Source: Nemertoderma westbladi (lineage: Eukaryota; Xenacoelomorpha; Nemertodermatida; Nemertodermatidae). From it: a stretch of 32,427 bases of DNA. Positions 18,901 through 29,843 of the stretch are shown in pieces. Within the stretch, counting starts at the first letter, position 1, and each line of letters starts with the position of its first letter. Below the pieces are notes generated by a model, which searched no databases, was not told the DNA's origin, and was given only the letters and a program-made list of their open reading frames with translations. A program made the translations under genes and the position numbers. The stretch is from the NCBI GenBank assembly GCA_032718475.1, contig JAUCBJ010001844.1, forward strand, positions 1-32,427, in the 5' to 3' direction.

Positions 18901-20777
18901 GCTACTTACTCTAGCTAATAAGAAAAAATCACTACTTACTCTTGACCAATAAGAAAAAAATCGCTACTTACTCTAGTCAATAAGAAAAAATCGCTACTTA
19001 CTCTTGCTTGACCAATAAGAAAAAATCGCTACTTACTCTAGCCAATAAGAAAAAATCACTACTTTACTCTTGTTGACCAATAAGAAAAAAAACGCTACTT
19101 ACTCTAGCCAATAAGAACAAATCGCTAATTACTCTTGCTTGACCAATAGGAAAAAATCGCTACTTGCTCTAGCCAATAAGAAAAAATAACTATACTTAGT
19201 CTTGACCAATAAGAAAAAAATCGCTACTTTATCAAGCCAATAAGAAAAAATCGCTACTTACTCATGCTTGACCAATAAGAAAAACTCGCTACTTACTCTT
19301 GCTTGACCAATAAGAAAAAATCGCTACTTACTCTTGCTTGACCAATATTTAAAAATCGCTACTTACTCTAGCCAATAAGAAAAAATAACTACTTACTCTT
19401 GACCAATAAGAAAAAAATCGCTACTTACTCTTGCTTGACCAATAAGAAAAAATCGCTACTTACTCTTGCTTGACCAATATTTAAAAATCGCTACTTACTC
19501 TAGCCAATAAGTAAAAATCACTACTTACTCTTGACCAATAAGAAAAAAATCGCTACTTACTCATGCTTAACCAATAAGAAAAAATCGCTACTTACTCTTG
19601 CTTGACCAATATTTAAAAATCGCTACTTACTCTAGCCAATAAGTAAAAATCACTACTTACTCTTGACCAATAAGAAAAAAATCGCTACTTACTCATGCTT
19701 GACCAATAAGAAAAAATCGCTACTTACTCTAGCTAATAAGAAAAAATCACTACTTACTCTTGACCAATAAGAAAAAAATCGCTACTTACTCTAGTCAATA
19801 AGAAAAAATCGCTACTTACTCTTGCTTGACCAATAAGAAAAATTCGCTACTTACTCTAGCTAATAAGAAAAAATCACTACTTACTCTTGACCAATAAGAA
19901 AAAAATCGCTACTTACTCTAGTCAATAAGAAAAAATCGCTACTTACTCTTGCTTGACCAATAAGAAAAAATCGCTACTTACTCTAGCCAATAAGAAAAAA
20001 TCACTTCTTTCGCTTGACCAAAAAGAAAAAAATCGCTACTTACTCTTGCTTGACCAATATTTAAAAATCGCTACTTACTCTAGCCAATAAGTAAAAATCA
20101 CTACTTACTCTTGACCAATAAGAAAAAAATCGCTACTTACTCATGCTTAACCAATAAGAAAAAATCGCTACTTACTCTTGCTTGACCAATATTTAAAAAT
20201 CGCTACTTACTCTAGCCAATAAGTAAAAATCACTACTTACTCTTGACCAATAAGAAAAAAATCGCTACTTACTCATGCTTGACCAATAAGAAAAAATCGC
20301 TACTTACTCTTGCTTGACCAATATTTAAAAATCGCAACTTACTCTAGCCAATAAGTAAAAATCACTACTTACTCTTGGTCTTGACCAATAAGAAAAAAAT
20401 CGCTACTTACTCTTGCTTGACCAATAAGAAAAATCGCTACTTACTCTTGCTTGACCAATAAGAAAAATTCGCTACTTACTCTAGCTAATAAGAAAAAATC
20501 ACTACTTACTCTTGACCAATAAGAAAAAAATCGCTACTTACTCTAGTCAATAAGAAAAAATCGCTACTTACTCTTGCTTGACCAATAAGAAAAAATCGCT
20601 ACTTACTCTAGCCAATAAGAAAAAATCACTTCTTTCGCTTGACCAATAAGAAAAAAATCGCTACTTACTCTAGCCCATAAGAAAAAATCGCTACTTACTC
20701 TTGCTTGACCAATAAGAAAAAATCGCTACTTACTCTAGCCAATAAGAAAAAATCACTACTTACTCTTGACCAATAGG
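15999..20777 (+). repeat. CCAATAAG minisatellite, 30-35-bp monomers
   Basis: About 4.8 kb of monomers built on CCAATAAGAAAAAATCG followed by CTACTTACTC. They are joined by a short linker (TAG) or a longer one (TTGCTTGA), giving 30- and 35-bp units. Recurrent variants include CCAATATTTAAAAATCG, CACTACTTACTC and GAACAAATCGCTAATTAC, and these recur in blocks. No gene or long open frame is present. The last monomer is at about 20777. Confidence 0.95.
17354..19640 (+). repeat. 852-bp higher-order repeat within the minisatellite
   Basis: The variant landmark ACTACTTTACTCTTG occurs at 17354, 18206 and 19058, exactly 852 bp apart. AACTCGCTACTT also recurs with 852-bp spacing (17581, 18433, 19285 at the CTCG). 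The same landmark at 16081 lies 1273 bp before the first. Blocks of about 26 monomers were therefore duplicated as units. Confidence 0.85.
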
Positions 20778-20811
20778 AAATGGTTATTACCATTTACAAA
20801 ACATTACAAAA

Positions 20812-21070
20812 GCAGCAGCTTGGTCTAGTGGTGACATTTCTGTGCTTCCGATTAGGGAGCCTGGGTTCGATCCCTAGATGGGGCAGCACTGTTTGGGCAC
20901 AGTGCTTTAAATGCTGCAGCCTAGCCCAACCCCGGCTTTCATCCTTCAGTGGTCGATAAATGGGAACCAAGGCAACTTGGGAAACAGAGTGGAAGGGTTT
21001 ACTGTGGAAGATCACCCATGGTGGTGAACAGGCATTCCTTGGCTTAACGAGCCTAAAAGATTCTCCCATT
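20812..21070 (+). mobile_element. tRNA-derived SINE with 15-bp target duplication
   Basis: The 5' part is tRNA-like, with pol III A box TGGTCTAGTGG (20821-20831) and B box GTTCGATCC (20865-20873) spaced 33 bp, both perfect to consensus. A tRNA-unrelated body of about 190 bp follows, ending ...TTCTCCCATT without a long poly(A). Identical CAAAACATTACAAAA copies flank it at 20797-20811 and 21071-21085. A minus-strand open frame across it is a shadow. An intact pol III promoter and perfect duplication suggest a fairly young insertion. Confidence 0.88.
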
Positions 21071-21269
21071 CAAAACATTACAAAACTACTCTCGTGAAAA
21101 AATCGCCACTCTCGAACGGGACCATCTCAAGCAGTGAGTTGTCCCACGTATGATGGCGAAAGGTAATGCCTGTATGTTACACCGAGTATGAGAGTCAAAC
21201 CTCATACGATGAGGATAGTGGACCAGATACTGCCGATGTCTATTACCCAGCTTCATAAATAATCGACCT

Positions 21270-21559
21270 TTGGCCATCAAGAGAATCGAACAACTGCTCC
21301 GACGCTTATCATCAAATGATAAAGCTACAGACATGTACGTACAAGACCCAGCTGAAAAAGTTCATCGACAAGGGATACGCGGAGCGAGAGAAAGTATTAT
21401 CGAACTCACCACTATGTTCCCAAACCCAGTAAGCCCAATGAAGTCCGGGTGGTGTTCGACGGCTCTGCGCTGTACAAGGGACAATCCCTAAACTCTGATT
21501 TATTGCCGGGACCCAACTTACTTCAATCACTGTTGGGGATACTACTACGACTCCGGTAG
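21270..21559 (+). pseudogene. BEL/Pao reverse transcriptase, N-terminal part
   Basis: The early reading contains the region just before the RT (about 21270-21390), with FIDKGYA readable in one frame. A frame change near 21430 leads into the conserved motif VRVVFDGSA (about 21442-21468) and a downstream Leu-rich stretch typical of BEL RT. It ends at an in-frame TAG at 21557-21559. At least two frame changes break the domain. Confidence 0.8.
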
Positions 21560-21560
21560 T

Positions 21561-22235
21561 ATTCCATCGCCTTAGCGTCTGAAAGCGTTACAACGAGACC
21601 GAGATAGCTTATGGTTCTTATGGTGGCCTGATGGTGACTTCAATGAAGAACCGGTAGAGTACTGGATGACTATCCAGGCCTTCGGCATTATCTTTAGTCC
21701 ATCCAACGCTTGCTCAGTAGTGCGTACTACTGCTGACGAAAATCGAGACGCCTTCCCCAAACCGGTCATCGATAACATTAAATGTGACATCTACATGGAC
21801 GACAACCTCAAGTCATTACCTATGGTGGAAGAAGCTATAGAGGTTGCCAAGGGAACGGTAGAGTGTCTTCAACGCGGTGGATTCCGGTTAACTAAATTCA
21901 CCAGCAACTCCCGTGAGTTTCTGGAGGCGATCCCAGAAAAGGAACGAGGTGCTAAAGATCTCGACCTCATTAAAGACGACCTCCTGGAAACTAAAACCCT
22001 CGGACTGAAGTGGGATACAGAGAGGGATATTTTGTTCTTCCAATTAGAAGAACGCGATGATCCTGTTCGAACCAAAAGGATCTGCTTGAGTATTCTAACC
22101 ACGTATTTCGATCCGTTGGGATTTATTAGTCCAGTAATCCTGGTTGCTCGGAGTCTAGTCCAGCAAATGTGGCTCGAAAACCACTCTTGGGATGACCCAC
22201 TCGAGGGAGAACTGTTGAAGAAGTGGAAGAAGTGA
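21561..22235 (+). pseudogene. BEL/Pao reverse transcriptase palm with YMDD
   Basis: This includes the longest open stretch of the element (about 21666-22235). Upstream, FLWWPDGD-like residues (about 21613-21640) mark the BEL RT palm approach. The catalytic YMDD box is intact at 21792-21803, followed by thumb and connection sequence with a YFDPLGFISP motif characteristic of the Pao-type region (Pfam A17-related). It is closed by TGA at 22233-22235 after an apparent frameshift. The next segment continues in another frame. Confidence 0.88.
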
Positions 22236-22790
22236 GAAAACTCTTTACCAGCTATAGAGGACTTTAAGATTTCTCGCTCATATTTCGGTCACGTTCTCCC
22301 CACTTATTCCTATCAACTCCACGTCTTTGGAGACGCCAGCGATATTGGAATAGGTATAGTAGCCTATTTGAGGGTCGAAACACCAGAAGGAATTAAAGTT
22401 TCCTTGGCCGCCTCAAAGGCTTTGATCAACAAGAAACTGCGGGTGCCTAGAGCGGAGTTAAATGCGGCATCATACGCTACCGTTATTGGTAGGAATATCA
22501 CCAAACAGAGAGAATACCCGTTGGAGAAAACTGTTTATTGGATGGATGCATTGCTCGTTCTAGAATATTTAACTAACAAAGTCTGCCAGTTCAGCGTCTT
22601 TGTAACTAACCGCGTAGCTGTTATACTTAGTCACACAAAGGTGGGCCAATGGAGACATTTCCCTGGGACTATTAATCCTGCCGACATCACCTCCAGAGGA
22701 GCTACACCCAAAGAACTGACAGATACGCCAGATTGGCTAGGTGGCCCTGATTTCCCGAGTAAAGAAGAGGAGGAATGGCCCCCCCATCTC
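22236..22790 (+). pseudogene. BEL/Pao RNase H-like segment
   Basis: It reads HVFGDASDIGIGIVAYLR (around 22320-22375), the BEL/Pao RNase H beginning. RAELNA (22453-22470) and the end motif WRHFPGTINPAD (about 22650-22690) follow. This order and wording are diagnostic for BEL/Pao. The start is out of frame with the RT piece, while the later part is open for over 200 codons. Confidence 0.85.
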
Positions 22791-23602
22791 ACTACTGCGG
22801 AGATCAGACAAGCCAAGGGAGCGGAGACCGTTAAACCAAAGACTCGAATGACTAAATTCAAACTGTTCAAACCGACGCTCGAACTATCGGTCCTACACAC
22901 TGCCGATGACGACAATAAAGATACGCAGCCAACCCAAAACAGGACAGTGGCCTATATTCGGAGCCGAAATTGGAAGACTGGTATATCCGACTATCACCCA
23001 TTGTTCAGAGAGCGATGGCACATTATAGTTCTTGGAATATACTTTGTAAAGCGATAACTTATTTAAAACGGCTTTTCCATCACCACTATTCTAAGCCGAA
23101 GGAAACCAAGGACGCCATGGACGGGGAAGTCAGAAAGGTTAATGCCATCAAAGACCTTCCCACTTATCGGCTACCTACTAAGTTTCTTGCAGACAAGATC
23201 AGCTACCAGGAACATGATAATACCAACAAGCAACTGCAGAGACTTCTACAGTGCCATGAGGATCCTGAGAAGTATTTCCTGTTGACGAAAAATTCGCAGA
23301 TGCGCTTAAAGGATTCCTTGTCTGGCATGATGTTTGATGGGTTAATACGTGTTGGAGGGAGATTAACCAATGCGCCACTTTCCTTTGTCACCAAGTTTCC
23401 CATAATCATTAGAAATCTTGAAATACAAATCAAGATGATTGTAGATGTCCATAGCAAGCTTTATCATGCCGGTAGGGAACGAGTTCTTAGCGAAGTTAGA
23501 ACGCGCAATTATTTTTATAAACCGCGTAGAGTGCTAAATCAAGTTCTTAGGAACTGTATACCCTGTAGGAAAGCATTTAGTAGGCCTTTAACCCAGCGAT
23601 AG
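22791..23602 (+). pseudogene. BEL/Pao linker and integrase zinc-finger (H2C2) segment
   Basis: A variable linker rich in Glu, Lys and Thr is followed after a frame change (about 22970-23050) by the integrase N-terminal region. The HHCC ligands are at His 23450-23452, His 23465-23467, Cys 23555-23557 and Cys 23564-23566. The segment stops at an in-frame TAG (23600-23602). The same frame continues beyond it, so this is a simple nonsense change. Confidence 0.8.
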
Positions 23603-24000
23603 GCAGAATTACCTAGGGAAAGAGTAAGCTGTTATGAACCACCCTTTACTAATACCGGTGTGGATTTATTTGGCCCTATTGAAGTGTATCGCGCTAGAAC
23701 TATAGTCAAGCGATGGTGCGTTATATTTGTTTGTATGACTTGTAGAACGATTCATCTTGATATGGTGAATGATTTATCTACCAATAGTTTCATACTCAGT
23801 CTACGCTGACAAATCGCTCGTTTTGGGACTAGCATCACTATGCGATCGGATAAAGGTACAAAATTCATCGGAGCCAACAACGAGATTAAAGCTTACGTCA
23901 ATGACTGGACGATCAGCTGAAAGTGACAGCATCCAGCTGGACCTTCAACACCGCAGATGCTCCTTGGTGGGGAGGAAGTTGGGAGAGACTTATACGCAGT
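23603..24000 (+). pseudogene. BEL/Pao integrase catalytic core remnant
   Basis: GVDLFGP carries the first catalytic Asp (23663-23665). A second Asp lies in SDKGTKFIGANN (about 23846-23880) and the Glu is in WWGGSWERL (codon 23983-23985). A TGA at 23807-23809 and at least one frame change lie between them. All three acidic residues are still encoded, but in different frames. Confidence 0.82.
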
Positions 24001-24415
24001 GTCAAGACCGCATTCCACTTTGTAGTGCCATGCCGCGCGTATCTCACTGACGAACTCTTACAAACTCTGATGGAGGAAATTGCCGCCTACCTGAACAAGA
24101 GACCGCTCATGCCAGTCTCTTCCAGCCCCGATTAAGTGGTTCGCGCAGCAGCAAAATGTCAGTTCCAGAGGTTTAATAGTCGATTCGGATCTACCCCACA
24201 AGAGGTGGCAGATAGGTCGTACCATCGAGACCCATATATCCGAGGACGGTTTAGTGCGATCGGTAGAACTCATTGTGATGAGGCGAAATTACAAGAAGAA
24301 GGGAATCTTCTTCGAGACACAACAGCTAAACCGCCCAGTTGGTCGTCTTTGTCTACTAGAACAAGACAGAAAGTTGTCTGGAAATTACGTTAAACATGAA
24401 ACTCTACCGACGACC
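24001..24415 (+). pseudogene. BEL/Pao integrase C-terminal remnant
   Basis: It starts with RSVKTA-like residues and contains LNKRPLMPVSS (about 24092-24130), then a stop codon and frame changes. It ends with RPVGRLCLLE (about 24331-24360) near the normal end of BEL/Pao pol (the region often called DUF5641). Coding similarity fades by about 24415. Confidence 0.7.
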
Positions 24416-24437
24416 ACCTCCCAGATTCAATAAACAT

Positions 24438-26471
24438 TTAGAGACTCACTGACTCAGGGTTAGGGGAGCCGGCACAAGACAACTTATTTTATTTGTTTAT
24501 TTTTTGTATTTATGTACGTTCTATTATGTAATTGTATATTATTATAATCGTTTTATTTAATTATAGCTAGTCGAATAATTTTGTACGTAACATCAACTAA
24601 ATCTATTAGTACAATATAATATATTTAGATACAATGGGAAATAAAATTCCTTTTTATCCCTTCCTTACTGTCCGTATATTATTCTAAATGCATGATTACA
24701 GTAAGATGTCGTACTTATCAAAGTACAATATACCCGTTCCTACTGTACCTTAGGTATTATTGGTAAACGTAGAGTATTAGGAATGCAAAGTTCAGATCCT
24801 CGTGTCTCGGCTAAACCAAGCTCTGGGTAGACCTTGGAAACGACTTGCCTCTTCTCACTGACATTGCTTATTGCAATATTACTCTCATACCATACTCCTA
24901 AAATAATACGTATAGTAGAAGATGCCCATTTAACAGTAAAACTGTCCCAGTAAATCTGTTAAACCCTTTGACCATCTGAAATTCTAGTCGATAAATATAT
25001 CATGGCACCCACCGATATACTTAAAAGACAAAATTTCTAGAATCAGTGGTTAACGTCCCCAGACAAGTTCTGGAATAAATTGGTGCCCATCCTAATATAA
25101 ATTAATAAAATTTACGGGAACAAATTTAAATTTATAACTTAGCATGAATTAAAATAAAATTGTCAATTTAAGGCAGGAAATTGACAAAAAGGTATTTTTA
25201 TTCTATCATGTGCCAAATTTAATGGAGATTTCAAATCTGCAAGCAGTTTTCTCATATCTTTTTTCAAACTCAAGTTATTACCCAAAACGTAAGAGCTAGT
25301 CTGATTTTTGTAAAGCCTTCGAGCAGCACTATATTTTACAATTGTGTTGGGCCCTTTTCATAAAAAAGGCTCTCACGGTACAGATATGTATAAAATTGCT
25401 AAAACGTTGTTTTACTACTGTAGTTACAGTATCTGTTTAGCAAGCATGAAAAATTTCGTTGAATTTCATTCATTTTTGACAAAGTTATTGACGAACATAG
25501 AAAATTGGTATTATCTAAAATAGCGCGAAGGTTTAAATTGTTCCTTAAACTTTAAACACCCATATCTCAGAATGACGTTTTTTCATGAAAAAGGCTATTT
25601 CTCCGCCAATTTTAACTGAAATGAGTTGAAAATTGGTACATTTGTTAAGATTACCCTTCTCCATACTTCTTCTGAACAAATTTGGTTGGAAATGACCTGG
25701 AGCATTTTTATATCAAAAAGGCCCAAAAAAGCCCTTTTTGGGGGCGTTTTTGTTCTAAAAAGTCTCCAGAGCATTTCAGGCAAATTTTGTTAAGAGGAAT
25801 TGGATGCAGGGTTCTTCTGAACCTATAATCCAAATTTCGACAATTTTCAACAAATATTGGTGGGGAAATAGCCCTTGGCGCAAAAAGGCACTTTTGGCCA
25901 TTACGGAGCCATTTTGGGGCCAATTTTAAAAATATTTGGTTTGGCTATTCTCAGATAGTCCAGACGATGTTTAGTACCACAAAAAATAATTTTAACCCAA
26001 TTTTATGGTCCAGAGACACAAATATGTGAGGTTCAATTTGGGGGTGCTCCCCTCCCTTAATAGATCACGGTAGCGGAGATTCCCCTATTATAACAAGTGT
26101 GAGAGAATTCCCTTGTATGCATTAAATAGCTGACAAAATTAATAAACATCACATATAAGGGAGTAATAATAACCCTATAGTCACTATTAAATAGCATCCC
26201 AGATCTGTATGCATGAGAAATACTCTAATCTTTATTACTAGCTTTGCATAATGTCACCTTAGCAACGCCCACGCTAGAATTAGAATACAGTTAGAGAACA
26301 ATAGAAAGTCTGCCACATTAAATAGAATGCATAGTGTATAGTATCTAAGGATACACAACAACAACGTGACATTCTGGAAGGCATTTGACGAATGGATAAA
26401 TGGCCCCAAATTGTGGTATGAATGTGGAATTTGTGTATTTTTATAGGTGAATGTTACTAATAAAGTGTGTC
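24438..26471. other. AT-rich non-coding DNA, possible unclassified repeats
   Basis: No gene was found. The first 700 bases are AT-rich and could contain a decayed LTR, but no paired copy exists to prove it. From about 25200 to 26070 the text is rich in short recurring phrases (AAAAAGGC, CCAAAAAAGCCC, TTTTGGGGCC), suggesting an interspersed repeat of unknown class. CCTTCGAGCAGCAC at 25316-25329 matches the motif of the 107-bp repeat in Helentron copy 9. The last 400 bases (26072-26471) show nothing recognisable. Confidence 0.5.
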
Positions 26472-29213
26472 GGTGCGGTGCTACCAAGTGGCGCAGTGGG
26501 CTGGGGATTGAGGATAGTGCGGGGCTAATAAGTGGCGCAACAGGCTGGGGATTGAGGATGGTGCGGGGCTACCAAGTGGCGCAGTGGGCTGGGGATTGAG
26601 GACGGTGCGGGGCTACCAAGTGGCGTAGTGGGCTGGGGATTGAGGATGGTGCGGGGCTACCAAGTGGCGCAGTGGGCTGGGGATTGAGGGCGGTGTGGGG
26701 CTACCAAGTTGCGCAGTGGGCTGGGGATTGAGGATGGTGCGGGGCTACCAAGTGGCGCAGTGGGCTGGGGATTGAGGGCGGTGTGGGGCTACCAAGTGGC
26801 GCACTGGGCTGGGGATTGAGGATGGTGCGGGGCTACCAAGTTGCGCAGTGGGCTGGGGATTGAGGATGGTGCGGGGCTACCAAGTGGCGCAGTGGGCTGG
26901 GGATTGAGGGCGGTGTGGGGCTACCAAGTGGCGCACTGGGCTGGGGATTGAGGATGGTGCGGGGCTACCAAGTGGCGCACTGGGCTGGGGATTGAGGACG
27001 GTGCGGGGCTACCAAGTGGCGCACTGGGCTGGGGATTGAGGACGGTGCGGGGCTACCAAGTGGCGCAGTGGGCTGGGGATTGAGGGCGGTCCGGGGCTAC
27101 CAAGTGGCGCAGTGGGCTGGGGATTGAGGATGGTGCGGGGCTACCAAGTGGCGCAGTGGGCTGGGGATTGAGGGTGGTGCGGGGCTACCAAGTGGCGCAG
27201 TGGGCTGGGGATTGAGGACGGTGCGGGGGTATGAAGTGGCGCAGTGGGCTGGGGATTGAGGATAGTGCGGGGGTATCAAGTGGCGCAGTGGGCTGGGGAT
27301 TGAGGATGGTGCGGGGCTACCAAGTGGCGCAGTGGGCTGGGGATTGAGGGTGGTGCGGGGCTACCAAGTGGCACAGTGGGCTGGGGATTGAGGATGGTGC
27401 GGGGCTACCAAGTGGCGCAGTGGGTTGGGGATTGAGGATGGTGCGGGGCTACCAAGTGGCGCACTGGGCTGGGGATTGAGGACGGTGCGGGGCTACCAAG
27501 TGGCGCAGTGGGCTGGGGATTGAGGGCGGTGCGGGGCTACCAAGTGGCGCAGTGGGCTGGGGATTGAGGACGGTGCGGGGGTATGAAGTGGCGCAGTGGG
27601 CTGGGGATTGAGGATAGTGCGGGGGTATCAAGTGGCGCAGTGGGCTGGGGATTGAGGACGGTGCGGGGCTACCAAGTGGCGCAGTGGGCTGGGGATTGAG
27701 GACGGTGCGGGGCTACCAAGTGGTGTAGTGGGCTGGGGATTGCGGGCGGTGCGGGGCTACCAAGTGGCGCAGTGGGCTGGGGATTGAGGGCGGTGTGGGG
27801 CTACCAAGTGGCGCACTGGGCTGGGGATTGAGGATGGTGCGGGGCTACCAAGTGGCGCACTGGGCTGGGGATTGAGGACGGTGCGGGGCTACCAAGTGGC
27901 GCACTGGGCTGGGGATTGAGGACGGTGCGGGGCTACCAAGTGGCGCAGTGGGCTGGGGATTGAGGGCGGTCCGGGGCTACCAAGTGGCGCAGTGGGCTGG
28001 GGATTGAGGATGGTGCGGGGCTACCAAGTGGCGCAGTGGGCTGGGGATTGAGGGTGGTGCGGGGCTACCAAGTGGCGCAGTGGGCTGGGGATTGAGGGCG
28101 GTGCGGGGCTACCAAGTGGCGCAGTGGGTTGGGGATTGAGGGCGGTCCGGGGCTACCAAGTGGCGCAGTGGGCTGGGGATTGAGGATGGTGCGGGGCTAC
28201 CAAGTGGCGCAGTGGGCTGGGGATTGAGGGTGGTGCGGGGCTACCAAGTGGCACAGTGGGCTGGGGATTGAGGATGGTGCGGGGCTACCAAGTGGCGCAC
28301 TGGGCTGGGGATTGAGGGCGGTGCGGGGCTACCAAGTGGCGCAGTGGGCTGGGGATTGAGGACGGTGCGGGGCTACCAAGTGGTGCAGTGGGCTGGGGAT
28401 TGAGGGCGGTGCGGGACTACCAAGTGGCGCAGTGGGCTGGGGATTGAGGGCGGTGCGGGGCTACCAAGTGGCGTAGTGGGCTGGGGATTGAGGACGGTGC
28501 GGGGCTACCAAGTGGCGCAGTGGGCTGGGGATTGAAGACGGTGCGGGGCTACCAAGTGGCGCAGTGGGCTGGGGATTGAGGGCGGTGTGGGGCTACCAAG
28601 TGGCGCAGTGGGCTGGGGATTGAGGGCGGTGCGGGGCTACCAAGTGGCGCAGTGGGCTGGGGATTGAGGGCGGTGCGGGGCTACCAAGTGGCGTAGTGGG
28701 CTGGGGATTGAGGACGGTGCGGGGCTACCAAGTGGCGCAGTGGGCTGGGGATTGAAGACGGTGCGGGGCTACCAAGTGGCGCAGTGGGCTGGGGATTGAG
28801 GGCGGTGTGGGGCTACCAAGTGGCGCAGTGGGCTGGGGATTGAGGGCGGTGCGGGGCTACCAAGTGGCGCAGTGGGCTGGGGATTGAGGACGGTGCGGGG
28901 CTACCAAGTGGCGCAGTGGGCTGGGGATTGAAGACGGTGCGGGGCTACCAAGTGGCGCAGTGGGCTGGGGATTGAGGGCGGTGCGGGGCTACCAAGTGGC
29001 GCACTGGGCTGGGGATTGAGGGCGGTGCGGGGCTACCAAGTGGCGCAGTGGGCTGGGGATTGAGGACGGTGCGGGGCTACCAAGTGGCGCACTGGGCTGG
29101 GGATTGAGGGCGGTGCGGGGCTACCAAGTGGCGCACTGGGCTGGGGATTGAGGACGGTGCGGGGCTACCAAGTGGCGCACTGGGCTGGGGATTGAGGGCG
29201 GTGCGGGGCTACT
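26472..29213 (+). repeat. G-rich 44-bp minisatellite, about 62 units
   Basis: Units run GGTGCGGGGCTACCAAG, TGGCGCAGTGG, GCTGGGGATTGAGGAC. The first unit begins at 26472 and the last GGTGCGG is at 29200, exactly 62 x 44 bp later with no net indel. Point variants (AC, AT, GC or GT after GAGG; CAGTGG or CACTGG) recur in blocks. These include a 20-unit (880-bp) offset (GGTCCGG at 27088 and 27968) and a 5-unit (220-bp) offset (GCGTAGTGG block near 28441 and 28661). Pro-rich minus-strand frames across it (27097-27279, 27449-27631, 29121-29348) are by-products. Confidence 0.95.
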
Positions 29214-29340
29214 AATTTCTTTCGGAAGTTGAAAGGGAGGAAGAAGAGAAAGGGGAGCAGGTTTAGAAGTCGTAGAGGAAAGGGAAAAAATTGAAGAGAA
29301 GATTGAAAAAAGCAGGGAAAAGGAGAAAGGAAGTCTAGAT
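29214..29340 (+). other. Purine-rich tract after the 44-bp minisatellite
   Basis: About 110 bases are almost entirely A and G. One plus-strand frame gives a short Glu/Lys-rich, coiled-coil-like reading of about 35-40 codons ending in TGA near 29380. No start codon or homology supports a gene. It is most likely a simple purine tract. Confidence 0.5.
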
Positions 29341-29843
29341 CGAATCAATTCGATGGTGCAGATGGATGGAAGAAGTTGAGAGGAAAATGAGCTTACTGAC
29401 TTGAAACGATTATATTTCTAATGTATTTTGTGATTTCATCAACTATTACTGAGTTCATATATTAATACGAGTACTTAACTTACTTATCAAATTCATACAA
29501 TAGGAACATGGTGTATTTATAAAATAGAACAAATGGCCTGCAGCGGAAGAAAATACATGCAACACCAGATCTCAGCCATTTCCAAAGCAAACACATATAT
29601 TTTTACATTTTTGGAATCCTAGCATGGCCAGCTTTCCATTGCTACCAACAAATCAATAAAACATTCAAGAATGACTGCAGTACGATTGGTGCAATGTTGT
29701 TGGAGACACTTTTTTCAAACACTTAATCTTTTTTTTAAAGCAAAAATAAAAATTCTGGCTCACCCACTAACGAGGAGTGAGGTGAAACTACAGCTGTTTC
29801 AAATTGTTTCAAATTCATAATCTCATAAGATTTGTAGAAACAA

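Larger units (their letters stand above)
21086..24437 (+). mobile_element. Decayed BEL/Pao LTR-retrotransposon, internal pol region
   Basis: The pieces of a BEL/Pao pol occur in normal order on the plus strand: RT, RNase H-like region, integrase zinc finger, integrase core, C-terminal region. They are broken by several frameshifts and in-frame stops (for example 21557-21559, 23600-23602, 23807-23809). Gag and protease are not recognised to the left, and no pair of LTRs was found. A purine-rich GGGTTAGGGGAG near 24457 could be a relic polypurine tract. BEL/Pao elements are common in invertebrates and are usually one long gag-pol frame, so this copy is inactive and 5'-truncated. Confidence 0.88.

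Noticed and set aside
15752-20777. CRISPR-like regularly spaced repeats
   Set aside because: Units are directly tandem with no unique spacers, the context is eukaryotic, and there are no cas genes.
20821-20873. Functional tRNA gene
   Set aside because: A and B boxes are perfect, but a tRNA-unrelated body and target duplication show it is a SINE.
20794-21069. 91-codon minus-strand frame
   Set aside because: It lies entirely across the SINE, opposite to its pol III promoter.
27097-29348. Pro-rich minus-strand proteins
   Set aside because: The 44-bp unit read in three phases gives a 44-residue period; there is no independent support for coding.
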